Assembly (NCBI GenBank): GCA_019120375.1
Contig: DWVE01000025.1
Span: forward strand, 6,924-70,923
Direction of reading: 5' to 3'
DNA length: 64,000 nt
Source: Allofournierella_A excrementavium
GTDB lineage: Bacteria; Bacillota; Clostridia; Oscillospirales; Ruminococcaceae
In this document: positions 15,500 to 23,952 of the stretch, in pieces
Position numbering within the stretch: position 1 is the stretch's first letter
Layout of the letters: the number at the start of each line of letters is the position of its first letter
Made by a program: the position numbers and the translations under genes
Notes under the pieces: generated by a model
What the model saw: the letters and a program-made list of their open reading frames with translations, nothing else
What the model was told of the DNA's origin: nothing
The model's database searches: none

Positions 15500-16654
15500 T
15501 CATCCACCCTTTTCCCGGGCAATGTCCGCCTTGAAATCCACCGTCATGGTGTAGGTCAAAGTGCCGCCGTCCCAGCTTTCCTGGCGGCTTTCGGCGATGA
15601 TCTCCGCGTCCGGGAACTCCGCGTAAAGCTGGGCAAGGCAGGCAAAGCGGGCGTACTGGCGGGCGCCGTCCGGCGAGAGGTGGAACTGGCGCGCCTCCCG
15701 CTGGGGCACATACCGCTCCTCAATGGTGGCGGGCAGGGCAAATCCCAGCACGGTGAGCTGCCGGTGCACCGTGCGCACCTCCCCGCCCTCCGGCAGCTGC
15801 ACACCCAGTTCCAGCGTGTGCCCGAACAGGCGCAGGCGGCAGCTGCCGGCCACCCTGCCGGTGAGCGCCTGCACCTCATAGGTGGAAGGCTGCACGCACT
15901 GGTAGGTCTTTTTCACCGCCGCCACCACCAGCCCTTTGGCGTGGCTTTCCACCGGCTGCTCGTATGGGTCCGGCTTGTAAGCGCTCACCAGCACGTCCCC
16001 GGCGGCGACGGTCTGCCCCACTGATTTGACGGCGAATCCCTCCTGGGCGTTCACCTCCAGCAGGATGCCGTCCGCCGCCGCCACCAGGTCCACCGGGTCG
16101 TTGGATTCGATGGCAGGCTTTTGCAGCGCGGGGCTGGCTTCCACCACCAGCCGCCCCTTCTCAAAGTTCAGTGACACCCAGCCGAAGGCTTCGTCCCCGT
16201 CCATAAGCTGTTTTTCCGCAAGGCGCAGTTTTTCCTGGGTTAAAACCGCGCCCTCGCAAATATCCATAGAATAGAGCGTCTGCTCCACCCGGCTGCGGGT
16301 CTCCGCGTCCAGCCCGTCGTATCGGATAGACCAGACGCTCCGCCCCAGCAGGTGCACCGCCGCCGCAAACACCAGCGGCGCGAGCACAAGCCCCCAGCGG
16401 CCCCGGTAAGCCCGCAGGCGGAAAAGCACGCCCCGCCTTTCCCTCACCCGCAGGCGGGTGCCGCAGCGCCGCGCCAGGCGGGAGACCTCCCGATACCGTC
16501 GGGCGGGCAGCCGCGCCGTGAATCCGTCCGCCGTGGGGCGGATGTTGTAAAGCGGGATGCCTTGTCGGCCGCACAGCGTGATAAGTTTTTCACTTCGCCC
16601 GCCGAAAGCAGTGAAGTCAACGCCTGCGAAACAGTTTGCCCAAATCAGCCTCAT
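15500..16654 (-). CDS. yqfD: Sporulation protein YqfD
   Basis: 384 residues. Starts after GAGAGGT with an N-terminal soluble region (ITLCGRQGIPLYNIRPTADG), one transmembrane helix near residue 95-112 (LVLAPLVFAAAVHLLG) and a long extracytoplasmic part with the YqfD-typical GxVxVGDVLVSA-like segment (VAAGDVLVSAYKPDPYE). Mother-cell gene of unknown biochemical function needed for late sporulation in Bacillus. It is 3 bases after yqfC, as expected for a yqfCD pair. Confidence 0.9.
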   Translation of the reverse strand: MRLIWANCFAGVDFTAFGGRSEKLITLCGRQGIPLYNIRPTADGFTARLPARRYREVSRLARRCGTRLRVRERRGVLFRLRAYRGRWGLVLAPLVFAAAVHLLGRSVWSIRYDGLDAETRSRVEQTLYSMDICEGAVLTQEKLRLAEKQLMDGDEAFGWVSLNFEKGRLVVEASPALQKPAIESNDPVDLVAAADGILLEVNAQEGFAVKSVGQTVAAGDVLVSAYKPDPYEQPVESHAKGLVVAAVKKTYQCVQPSTYEVQALTGRVAGSCRLRLFGHTLELGVQLPEGGEVRTVHRQLTVLGFALPATIEERYVPQREARQFHLSPDGARQYARFACLAQLYAEFPDAEIIAESRQESWDGGTLTYTMTVDFKADIAREKGG

Positions 16655-16657
16655 CGT

Positions 16658-16954
16658 TTACCTCTCGTTTGAAAATTCCGCGCGGAATATCTTCCCCTTC
16701 AGAGTAAGCATCCGCCCGCCGACGCCGCACAGGGTAAGCTCGTCGCCGTAGAGGCTCACCTGCCAGCCGCCCATATCCAGCCGTATCTGGTTCTCGTCGT
16801 AAAGCAAAACACCTTTGCAACCTTCCACTTCCACCTGCCCGCCGCACTGGATGTGCAAAACGGGCTGGCGGTAAAAGGCGGCGGGCGGCTGACGCACCAG
16901 CCGCTTCAGATAGGTCCCGGGGCTCTCCCGTCTGGTTTTGCGTTTATGTTTCAT
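16658..16954 (-). CDS. yqfC: Sporulation protein YqfC
   Basis: 98 residues from the ATG at 16954 (AGGGGGCAGGAG upstream). The basic N terminus MKHKRKTRRESPGTYLKRL is followed by a YabP/YqfC domain: PVLHIQCGGQVEVEGCKG, VLLYDENQIRLDMGGW and SLYGDELTLCGVGGRMLTL. A longer open frame exists upstream but that part is a reverse-strand shadow of ylbJ. Forms a two-gene unit with yqfD and is divergent from ylbJ. Confidence 0.88.
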   Translation of the reverse strand: MKHKRKTRRESPGTYLKRLVRQPPAAFYRQPVLHIQCGGQVEVEGCKGVLLYDENQIRLDMGGWQVSLYGDELTLCGVGGRMLTLKGKIFRAEFSNER

Positions 16955-17041
16955 CTCCTGCCCCCTGCCGCTTCTGTGACCTCTTTTGCGCGGCGCTGTG
17001 CGCCGCTTACCCTTATTTATATTAGCCGGGAGGATGAGCTT

Positions 17042-18160
17042 ATGAAGAAATTTCCCCTGTGCGCTGCCGCAGGCGGCGTGTGCGCTCTGGCGATGCTGAC
17101 GCTTTTGTTTGCCCGCCCCTTCGCCTGCATCGAAGGCATCCGGGCGGGTCTTGCCAGCTGCGCAGAGCAGGTCGTCCCGGCGCTGTTCCCCTTTTTCGTG
17201 GTCTCCTCCATCATTGCGGCCAGCCCGCTGGCAAAGGTGCTGGGCGCGGCGGTGTGGCCCTACACCCGGTTTGGCCTCGGCATCCGGGACAGCCGCGCCG
17301 CCACCGCGCTGCTGCTGGCATGGCTGGGCGGTTTTGCCGTGGCGGCGAGGGTCATCGGGCAGATATATGCCGGGGGCGCCCTTACCCGGCGGCAGGCGCA
17401 GCTGCTTCTCGTCTGCGGCGTGGGTTCCGGGCCTGCCTTCGTGGTGAACACGGTGGGCTGCCTTTTGCTGGGCAGCCCGCGGCTGGGCTGGTGCATCTTT
17501 GCCGCGCTGCTGCTGGCGAACCTGGCGGCGGGGCTTCTGGCCCGGGCCGCTCTCGCCTCGGAGCCGGAGACTCTTGCGAAATCTGCCCCCTGCCCGGAAG
17601 ACGCGGCGCAAGGCATCAGTCTTGTGTCCGCTGTGCAGGGGGCGGTACAAAGCATGCTGGCGGTGTGCGGTTTCGTGACCTTTTTCAGCTTTTTGAACCA
17701 TGCGCTGGGCTCCTTCCTGCCCGCGTCGGGCCCGGTGCGGGCGGCCCTTGCGGCGCTGCTGGAGGTGACCGGCGGCTGCATTCAGGCAAGCCATTTGGAA
17801 GGTGCGGCGGCAGTTTACGGATGCTGCGCCGCCCTGAGTATCCAGAGCCTCTCTGTCTTTTTGCAGGTGCGAGCTCTGCTGGATCAGGATATTTCCCTTT
17901 TGCCGCTGGCGGCGGCACGGCCTGTGCATCTGGTTCTCTCTCTGGGGGCGCTGCGCCTTCTGCTGGGCCTTGTGCCCGGGGCTGCCGCCGCGGCCGCCGC
18001 CGGAGAGCGCCTCATCGTGCAGAGCCGCACCGCGCCGGACGCCGCCCTTGTTCTGTTCGCGCTGTGCTGTGCGACGCTCTACGGCCTCGGCTTTACATCC
18101 GGCGGTCAAAAGAGTATAATGAACGAAAATCACAAAAGGAGGCGCCGCCGTGTTTCGTAA
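17042..18160 (+). CDS. ylbJ: YlbJ-like sporulation integral membrane protein
   Basis: 372 residues, about 9-10 transmembrane segments, with GGGAGGATGAGCTT before the ATG. The early block GIRAGLASCAEQVVPALFPFFVVSS, of which FPFFVVSS is the clearest part, and the CGVGSGPAFVVNTVG segment belong to the YlbJ/nucleoside-recognition (GATE-like) family. YlbJ is needed for spore cortex formation in Bacillus and is a mother-cell product. Divergent from yqfC, with only 87 bases between the starts, and overlaps the next small gene by 11 bases. Confidence 0.85.
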   Translation: MKKFPLCAAAGGVCALAMLTLLFARPFACIEGIRAGLASCAEQVVPALFPFFVVSSIIAASPLAKVLGAAVWPYTRFGLGIRDSRAATALLLAWLGGFAVAARVIGQIYAGGALTRRQAQLLLVCGVGSGPAFVVNTVGCLLLGSPRLGWCIFAALLLANLAAGLLARAALASEPETLAKSAPCPEDAAQGISLVSAVQGAVQSMLAVCGFVTFFSFLNHALGSFLPASGPVRAALAALLEVTGGCIQASHLEGAAAVYGCCAALSIQSLSVFLQVRALLDQDISLLPLAAARPVHLVLSLGALRLLLGLVPGAAAAAAAGERLIVQSRTAPDAALVLFALCCATLYGLGFTSGGQKSIMNENHKRRRRRVS

Positions 18161-18374
18161 GCATCCCGTGCCCGGCCAGAATGTGGAACCGGCCTGCGAA
18201 TACTGTGAGCACGGCCGCCGTGCCGCCGACCCGCGCATGATCCTGTGCCAGAAGCGCGGGGTCGTTTCCCCCTATTTCCATTGCAAAAAATTTCTCTACG
18301 ACCCCATCCAGCGGGTGCCCCGCCGTCAGCCCCGGCTGCCCAGTTTCTCCCCGGAGGATTTTCGCCTGGATTGA
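18150..18374 (+). CDS. Small four-cysteine protein (putative zinc-binding)
   Basis: 74 residues starting inside the end of ylbJ (GGAGGCGCCGCC just before the ATG). Contains CEYCEHG, then MILCQKRGVVSPYFHCKKF and a basic YDPIQRVPRR stretch. Two Cys-x-x-Cys/Cys-x-n-Cys pairs suggest a zinc knuckle. Similar short proteins occur widely in Oscillospiraceae, but I know no function. Co-translation with ylbJ hints at a sporulation role. Confidence 0.65.
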   Translation: MFRKHPVPGQNVEPACEYCEHGRRAADPRMILCQKRGVVSPYFHCKKFLYDPIQRVPRRQPRLPSFSPEDFRLD

Positions 18375-18384
18375 CCGTTTTCTC

Positions 18385-18413
18385 TTGACGCACGGTGCTT
18401 TTTCCGTTACAAT
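18385..18413 (+). promoter_or_regulatory. Promoter of the tRNA-Thr gene
   Basis: TTGACG at 18385-18390, 17-base spacer, TACAAT at 18408-18413; the tRNA begins 13 bases later. Confidence 0.75.
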
Positions 18414-18425
18414 AATATCCGTTCC

Positions 18426-18501
18426 GCTGGAATAGCTCAGTCGGTAGAGCAGCTGATTCGTAATCAGCAGGTCGCGTGTTCAAGTCACGTTTCCAGCTCC
18501 A
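18426..18501 (+). tRNA. tRNA-Thr (anticodon CGT)
   Basis: A full cloverleaf can be drawn: acceptor GCTGGAA / TTCCAGC, D arm GCTC...GAGC, anticodon stem GCTGA / TCAGC with loop TTCGTAA (anticodon CGT, reading ACG threonine codons), T loop TTCAAGT, and an encoded CCA at 18499-18501. A good promoter precedes it. Confidence 0.93.
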
Positions 18502-18526
18502 GTTCAACATGGACTTCGGTCCGAAT

Positions 18527-18562
18527 AAAAAAGGCCCCGGTCACTGACCGGGGCCTTTTTGT
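18527..18562. terminator. Terminator between the tRNA and tetR
   Basis: Stem AAAAGGCCCCGGT / ACCGGGGCCTTTT with flanking A and T runs, usable from both sides. Confidence 0.88.
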
Positions 18563-19203
18563 TATGTTTGCGGCGGCCGCTCTTCGGCTCCACCGTTCTG
18601 GCGGAGAACGCCGAAAAGGACCATGTTCAGCAGTTCTCCCGACGCGTTCAGCATGGCGTGCAGATCCTGCGTCTCGTGGAAACTGTTCAGGATGTCCTGG
18701 AAGAAGGGTTCGATGCCGGCAAGGTAGCGGCTCACCTTTTCCGGCTCCAGATCCTGCCGGAGGGGCATGCGGGCCACCATCCGCTCGATGAACTCACGGT
18801 TCAGCCGGCGGATGGGCGCGCGCAGTTCCTGAATCTGCCCGGCCAGATGACGCGGCGGGCGGAGCATGGCGCTCTCGAACACCGCTTTTTCATTGGGCCG
18901 GTCCTGAAAAAAGCCCTCGCGCAGCAGGAAAAAGCCCTTGATGGCCTGCGGGATGTCAGTTTCATCCAGCGCGTCCATGCCCTGGGCGACATAGTCCGTC
19001 AATTCCCGGAAAGTGCGTTCCGCGCAGAGCAGGAACAGCTCGTCCTTGCCAGTGTAATAATGGTACATCATGCCCTTGGAGATGCCGTGGTCGGCGCAGA
19101 TGTGCTCCATGTTTGCACCGTCGTAGCCGCGGGACCCGAACTCCGCCATGGCGGCCCGGTATATCTCCTCTTTGCTGCGCTCCTGCCGTTCCTTCTGGGT
19201 CAT
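18562..19203 (-). CDS. TetR family transcriptional regulator
   Basis: 213 residues from the ATG at 19203. N-terminal helix-turn-helix: IYRAAMAEFGSRGYDGAN, then ADHGISKGMMYHYYTGKDEL, the classical TetR recognition region. The C-terminal ligand domain is not diagnostic. Its start overlaps the stop of the antiporter gene by 3-4 bases (ATGA), so regulator and antiporter form one operon. Two near-identical palindromes in the operon promoter are the likely operators, implying autorepression. Confidence 0.88.
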   Translation of the reverse strand: MTQKERQERSKEEIYRAAMAEFGSRGYDGANMEHICADHGISKGMMYHYYTGKDELFLLCAERTFRELTDYVAQGMDALDETDIPQAIKGFFLLREGFFQDRPNEKAVFESAMLRPPRHLAGQIQELRAPIRRLNREFIERMVARMPLRQDLEPEKVSRYLAGIEPFFQDILNSFHETQDLHAMLNASGELLNMVLFGVLRQNGGAEERPPQT

Positions 19204-20441
19204 GCCCGCACTCCTCCTTCCGTCTTGTGAAGTTCCCCGGCCCACTCAAAGCCTTTCTTGGCAACGAACACCGCGATGATCTCGTTGATGACCGCCGCCG
19301 CGGCGATGGTGCCCTGGATCAGCGAGGCGCACTCGGGGGCCGGCCCTTCCAGCACCGACACCACGATGCCGGTGAACACCAGCGACACCCCGGAGTGCGG
19401 CAGCAGGGTGAACCCCAGATACTTTTTCACCGTAGGCGGGGCGTGGGTGACCGACGCGCCAAGAAACGCGCCGCTGTATTTGCCCACCGCCCGGGCGATG
19501 ATGTACACCGCGGTGTAAATGCCCGCGCCGAAAACCAGATGGTAGTCCAGCGGTGCGGCCAGATTCAGGATGACCACGATCATGGCAAATCCAATGGCCG
19601 GATTCATCACTTTCATCATGGCGCCCAGCTGTGTTTCGGTGATCATGTTGGCAAAGGCCGCCGAGTAGGCCATGCCGATGAGCATGAAGTTCAAAAGCGG
19701 CGCCGACAGCGCACTGTTGATGGCAAATCCAATGCCGGCGGAGAGCAAAAGCATGCCCAGCATGACCGCCATCGCGCCCTCGCCTGTTTTGGTGCGGCGC
19801 AGAATTTTGCCCGCAGCGAAGCCAGTGACCGCGCCAATGACCACCGGCAGAAACACCAGCAGCATGAGCACCAGCACCGGGATGTTCGCGGTGGAAAGGT
19901 GCGCCGCCACAAAAGCCACCACCAGGAAAAAGACCAGTGCGCCCACCAGATCGTCCAGCGCGGCCATGGGGATGAGGGTGCGGGTCACCGGGCCGTCGGC
20001 CTTCAGCGAACTCACCACCGAGAGCGACGGCGCGGGCGCGGTGGCCAAGGCGATGCCGCCGAACAGGAACGCCATGTAAAGGGGCGTGCCCGTGAACCAG
20101 AAGATGACACCGAACACAAGGCTCACCACCAGAAAAGTCCCCAGCGATTCGGTGAGGGTGGTGACCAAAATCTGGGGCCCGGCCTTTTTCATCCGTTTCC
20201 AGATGAGCTCCGTGCCGATCATCAGGCCGAACACACATTCAAAAAAGCTTTCCAGCACGCCGAACCACCGGGAGTCCAGCACCGACCTGCTCAGCAGGCC
20301 GAGGGCGTGGGGGCCGATGATCATGCCCGCGATCAGCCAACCCAGAATGGCGGGCAGCTTCAGCCGGGCGACCAGTTTGCCCGCCGCGAACGCGACAAGG
20401 ATAGCGGCCAGCAGCCGCAGCACATCCATAAGGACCTCCAT
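19200..20441 (-). CDS. Cation:proton antiporter (CPA2-like, NapA/KefB-type membrane domain)
   Basis: 413 residues from the ATG at 20441 (AAAGGAG upstream; an ATG at 20429 with GGAGG in front is also possible). Twelve or so hydrophobic segments; ILGWLIAGMIIGPHALGL and PMAALDDLVGALVFF (the central DD pair used for proton/cation exchange) are typical of CPA2 antiporters. No cytoplasmic TrkA-type domain is attached. It probably exchanges Na+ or K+ for protons. Shares an operon and promoter with the TetR regulator that follows. Confidence 0.87.
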   Translation of the reverse strand: MEVLMDVLRLLAAILVAFAAGKLVARLKLPAILGWLIAGMIIGPHALGLLSRSVLDSRWFGVLESFFECVFGLMIGTELIWKRMKKAGPQILVTTLTESLGTFLVVSLVFGVIFWFTGTPLYMAFLFGGIALATAPAPSLSVVSSLKADGPVTRTLIPMAALDDLVGALVFFLVVAFVAAHLSTANIPVLVLMLLVFLPVVIGAVTGFAAGKILRRTKTGEGAMAVMLGMLLLSAGIGFAINSALSAPLLNFMLIGMAYSAAFANMITETQLGAMMKVMNPAIGFAMIVVILNLAAPLDYHLVFGAGIYTAVYIIARAVGKYSGAFLGASVTHAPPTVKKYLGFTLLPHSGVSLVFTGIVVSVLEGPAPECASLIQGTIAAAAVINEIIAVFVAKKGFEWAGELHKTEGGVRA

Positions 20442-20466
20442 AAAAAGGCATCTCCTTTGCAATAAC

Positions 20467-20519
20467 AGACGGATTCGTCCGCAATTTGAAAGTATAGACC
20501 TTTTAGACGAATTCGTCTA
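20467..20519 (-). promoter_or_regulatory. Antiporter-tetR promoter with tandem TetR operators
   Basis: Perfect 16-base palindrome TAGACGAATTCGTCTA at 20504-20519 and a second copy AGACGGATTCGTCC at 20467-20480 (12 of 14 positions shared), centres 38 bases apart. On the minus strand the first palindrome supplies the -35 (TAGACG) and most of the 17-base spacer to the -10 TATACT (20491-20496). Binding there would block RNA polymerase. Confidence 0.7.
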
Positions 20520-20691
20520 TATCTTGCCTGTGAATTTTTTGTGAATGGACCTTCCGCTCTTTTCAAAGGCGGCGGAAGGCACAAAAAGCATGGAAAAGCC
20601 AAACAATGGATGGACTTTTGTTGAATAATCTGATAAAATAATTTTGTTTGTCAAACAAGGTCACGTTTTGGCGTGGCGAGGAGGCTTTATC

Positions 20692-21534
20692 TTGGCGGAA
20701 ATCTACAAACAATCCTTCAAGCAGGACTATTCCGACCATGTGGAGATGGCGATCTTCAACTGCGGTCTGGAGCATTGCGCCCCTCTGCACAGCTGGGGGC
20801 CGGCGGTGCGGGACCACTACCTCATCCACCTGGTGGTGGACGGACACGGCTGCTATCGCGCCGGCGGGCAGGAACATCATCTGGGCCCCGGCGACCTTTT
20901 TCTGCTGCGTCCGGGCCAGTTGGCGGGCTACAGCGCCAGTGAGGACGACCCCTGGGAATATTACTGGGTGGGATTCAACGGCGCTTATGCCTCCAAGCTG
21001 GTGCAGCACACCCCCTTCACCGAACAGAAGCTGGTGTTCCACTCCACCCGGCCCGAGCCTCTGCAGCAGGCGCTGCTGAGCATCTTCAACGCCCGCGGCC
21101 CCAAGCCGGAGAACGAGGCGGCCATGGTGGGCAACCTGTATCTCTTTTTGTCGGAGCTGATGCATCAGGCCGCCGAAAAGGAGATCCACGCCCCCAGGGC
21201 CGGCAGTCAGTATGTGCTGAACGCCATCAAGTACATCCAGTTCAACTATTCCCATGAGATCACCATCGACGACATCGCCCGGACGGTGGGCGTCAGCCGC
21301 AGCCATCTCTATCGCCTGTTCATGAGCAACGTGGGCCAGAGCCCCATCGACTATCTCACCTCCTACCGCATCGGCGAGGCCTGCAATCTGCTGAAAAACT
21401 CCCAGCTCTCCATCGCGGAGATCGCCACAAGCGTGGGTTTTTCCGACAAGTTCTATTTTTCAAGAGTGTTCAAAAAGTCCATGGGCATGCCGCCCAGCCG
21501 CTATCTCAGCGCGATGCCGGACCACAGCGCATGA
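20692..21534 (+). CDS. AraC family transcriptional regulator with cupin sensor domain
   Basis: 280 residues from a TTG start at 20692, seven bases after GAGGAGG. The N-terminal AraC-type cupin (HLVVDGHGCYRAGG, LGPGDLFLLRPGQ, WEYYWVGFNG) senses a small ligand, usually a sugar. The C-terminal 100 residues hold two helix-turn-helices: ITIDDIARTVGVSRSHLYRLF and LSIAEIATSVGFSDKFYFSR, ending FKKSMGMPPSRYL. The next gene, 15 bases on, encodes a periplasmic-binding-like protein, so the pair may form a sensing unit. Confidence 0.9.
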   Translation: MAEIYKQSFKQDYSDHVEMAIFNCGLEHCAPLHSWGPAVRDHYLIHLVVDGHGCYRAGGQEHHLGPGDLFLLRPGQLAGYSASEDDPWEYYWVGFNGAYASKLVQHTPFTEQKLVFHSTRPEPLQQALLSIFNARGPKPENEAAMVGNLYLFLSELMHQAAEKEIHAPRAGSQYVLNAIKYIQFNYSHEITIDDIARTVGVSRSHLYRLFMSNVGQSPIDYLTSYRIGEACNLLKNSQLSIAEIATSVGFSDKFYFSRVFKKSMGMPPSRYLSAMPDHSA

Positions 21535-21549
21535 CCGGGAGTGACCGCA

Positions 21550-22527
21550 ATGAAACATATTCTTTTCAACATCTTTAAAGGACTGCTGCTGGCGGGCGCC
21601 GCTGCCGTCTGCATCGTTTTCTATCTTTACACCATCGACTTTTTCGCCCCGCCGCCCAGCGTGGGGCTGCTCACCTCCCCCAGCGGCAAGACCTATCTGG
21701 ACGCGGACACACTGAAGACCGCGCTGGAAGCCGAGGAAGTGGAGCTTCTGACCGCTGAGCCCGGCGAGAGTTATGCCGATGCGGCAAACCGCCTGCTGGC
21801 CGCCGGCGCGGGGGTACTCATCGTTCCCCAGGACGCCGCCTCGGTGGACTCTTCCCTGCTGGAGGCTGCCGAAACGGCGGGCGCCACGGTGTTTTTCGTG
21901 GGCGAAAGCCCCAGCGACGCCACCCTGAACTCCAGCGCCGAGCTGTGGTATCTGGGCAGTCTTGCCTCCCACGGCGGCGAGGTGCTGGGCAAGGCCATCG
22001 CCATGGACTACCGCGACGGCACCGTCGCCGACGCGAACGGCGACCTGCTGCTGCAATACTACCTGTACCAGAGTGCCCCCGACGAGGAACAGACCGATCT
22101 GGCCAATTATGCGCTGGCCGAGTGCGAACACTATGGCGTGTACACCGCCCAGGTGAGCTATACCGATGGCGAGGGCGCGGCGCTCCCCTTTGACGCCGAG
22201 TCTCTTGCCGGTCAGGGCGCGCCGGAGGTCATTCTCTGCACCAGCGTCCAGGACGTGCAGACCGCCCTTGAGACCGCTTCGGCCCTGGGCTGGCTGGAAG
22301 GCGAGCAGCCGGTGCGCATCTATGCCGCCGCCGACACCCCGGAAGAGGCGGACAGTCTGGTGGCGGACGGCGTGCAGGCTGTGGCGCACTATGACCCGGT
22401 GGCCATGGGCAGCACGGCAGCCCGGATGGCGCTGAACGCGCTGGAGCACCAGTTCCCCGGCCTCGGCACCGAACTCTCGTCGGACGAGGCGGGCCGCTTC
22501 ATCCTGCCCTACGGCCTGAGCGAATGA
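21550..22527 (+). CDS. Membrane-anchored periplasmic-binding-protein-like sensor
   Basis: 325 residues. One N-terminal hydrophobic helix (residues ~8-28) with no lipobox cysteine, then a two-lobed Peripla_BP_4-type fold: SVGLLTSPSGKTYLDADT, GVLIVPQDAASVDSSLLEAA, TVFFVGESPSD, GGEVLGKAIAMDY, PEVILCTSVQDVQTAL and AVAHYDPVAMGSTAARMAL. No ABC permease or ATPase lies nearby and no kinase is fused, so it is an orphan binding protein. With the AraC regulator just upstream it may report an extracellular sugar, but no route for the signal is visible. Confidence 0.7.
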   Translation: MKHILFNIFKGLLLAGAAAVCIVFYLYTIDFFAPPPSVGLLTSPSGKTYLDADTLKTALEAEEVELLTAEPGESYADAANRLLAAGAGVLIVPQDAASVDSSLLEAAETAGATVFFVGESPSDATLNSSAELWYLGSLASHGGEVLGKAIAMDYRDGTVADANGDLLLQYYLYQSAPDEEQTDLANYALAECEHYGVYTAQVSYTDGEGAALPFDAESLAGQGAPEVILCTSVQDVQTALETASALGWLEGEQPVRIYAAADTPEEADSLVADGVQAVAHYDPVAMGSTAARMALNALEHQFPGLGTELSSDEAGRFILPYGLSE

Positions 22528-22545
22528 GAAAAAGGAGGGCTTTTT

Positions 22546-23916
22546 GTGCCCGGCTTGAAAAACACCTTGGCGCGGCTCACCATTGAGAGCCTTTCCAGCG
22601 ACGGCAGCGGCGTGGGCCGGCTGGACGGCAAGGCGGTGTTCGTGCCCGCCACCGCCCCCGGCGACGATGCCACCGTGAAAATCGTGAAGGACATGGGCCG
22701 TTATGCTTTTGGCATCGTGGAGGAGCTGCACGTCCCCGGCCCCGGCCACATCCAGCCGGACTGCCCGGTGTACCGTCCCTGCGGCGGGTGCTGTTTTCGT
22801 CATCTGGACTATGAGACCGAAGCCCGCGCCAAAGAGGGCTTTGTGGTCGATGCGTTCCGCCGTCTCGGCGGCTTTGACGCGCTGCCGGTGCTGCCGCTGC
22901 TCACCGGCCCCCTGACCGACCGCTACCGCAACAAGGTGCAGTTCCCCGTCGGGTATGACAAGGATGGAAACGTGACCTTCGGCTTCTATGCCGGGCGCAG
23001 CCACCGGCTTGTCCCCTGCCGGGACTGTCTCTTGCAGCCCAAGGCCCTCAACGACATCGCCGCCGCGGTCTGCGCATTTCTGCAGGCGCACCGCATCCCT
23101 CTTTATAATGAAGAGGCCCACCGCGGCCTTGTGCGGCATATCTTCCTGCGCCAGGGCTGGCACAGCGGGCAGGTGCTGCTCTGTCTTGTCGTCAATGGCC
23201 GCAGCCTGCCCGATTCGGAGCAGTTCTGTGCTGAACTGACGGCTCAGTTCCCGCAGATCAAGACCATCGTTCTGAATGTGAACCGCCAAAAGACCAACGT
23301 CATCACCGGCGAGGAGTGCATCCCCCTCTTCGGCGCCGGCTACATTGAGGACATGATGTGCGGCGTGCCCGTGCAGCTGGGGCCGCTGTCCTTCTATCAG
23401 GTCAACACCCCCGCCGCCGAGCGGCTTTACGCCGTGGCACGGGAGTTCGCCGGCCTGCAGCCCACCGATACCCTGCTGGACCTCTATTGCGGCATGGGCA
23501 CCATCGGGCTTTCCATGGCGGACGACTGCGGCGCTCTTGTGGGCGTGGAAATAGTGCCCGAAGCGGTGGAGAGCGCCAAGGCCAACGCCGCCGCCATGGG
23601 TGTGCAAAACGCCCGGTTCCTCTGCGCCGACGCCGGGCAGGCCGCGGCGCAGCTTGCTGCCGAGGGTCTCAGCCCGCAGGTCATCTGCCTTGACCCGCCC
23701 CGCAAAGGCTGCGACGCGGCGACCCTGGACGCGGTGCTGGCCATGGCTCCCCGCCGTGTGGTGATGGTCAGCTGCAACGCCGCCACTGCCGCCCGGGACT
23801 GCCGCTATCTCGCCGACCGGGGCTACCGCCCCGTGAAGGTGCAGCCCGTGGACCTGTTCCCCCGCACAAAGCACGTGGAGTGCGTTGTGCTTTTGTCCAA
23901 ACTTCACACCGACTGA
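22546..23916 (+). CDS. rlmD: 23S rRNA (uracil-5-)-methyltransferase RlmD/RlmCD
   Basis: 456 residues from a GTG start behind AAAAAGGAGGG. N-terminal TRAM domain (ESLSSDGSGVGRLDGKAVFV), a 4Fe-4S cysteine set CPVYRPCGGCCFRHLDYE, and a Rossmann methyltransferase domain with LLDLYCGMGTIGLSMA, DPPRKGCD and the catalytic cysteine in VMVSCNAATAARD. TrmA/RumA family, methylating U1939 and/or U747 of 23S rRNA in Firmicutes. It starts 18 bases after the binding-protein gene. Confidence 0.92.
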   Translation: MPGLKNTLARLTIESLSSDGSGVGRLDGKAVFVPATAPGDDATVKIVKDMGRYAFGIVEELHVPGPGHIQPDCPVYRPCGGCCFRHLDYETEARAKEGFVVDAFRRLGGFDALPVLPLLTGPLTDRYRNKVQFPVGYDKDGNVTFGFYAGRSHRLVPCRDCLLQPKALNDIAAAVCAFLQAHRIPLYNEEAHRGLVRHIFLRQGWHSGQVLLCLVVNGRSLPDSEQFCAELTAQFPQIKTIVLNVNRQKTNVITGEECIPLFGAGYIEDMMCGVPVQLGPLSFYQVNTPAAERLYAVAREFAGLQPTDTLLDLYCGMGTIGLSMADDCGALVGVEIVPEAVESAKANAAAMGVQNARFLCADAGQAAAQLAAEGLSPQVICLDPPRKGCDAATLDAVLAMAPRRVVMVSCNAATAARDCRYLADRGYRPVKVQPVDLFPRTKHVECVVLLSKLHTD

Positions 23917-23952
23917 CATATCAAGAAAGAAATGAATGCGGGAGTGCATTTT

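Noticed and set aside
16955..18238. The long N-terminal extension of the yqfC frame
   Set aside because: Arg/Gln/Pro-rich shadow of ylbJ; the YqfC domain begins at the ATG at 16954, which has its own ribosome site.
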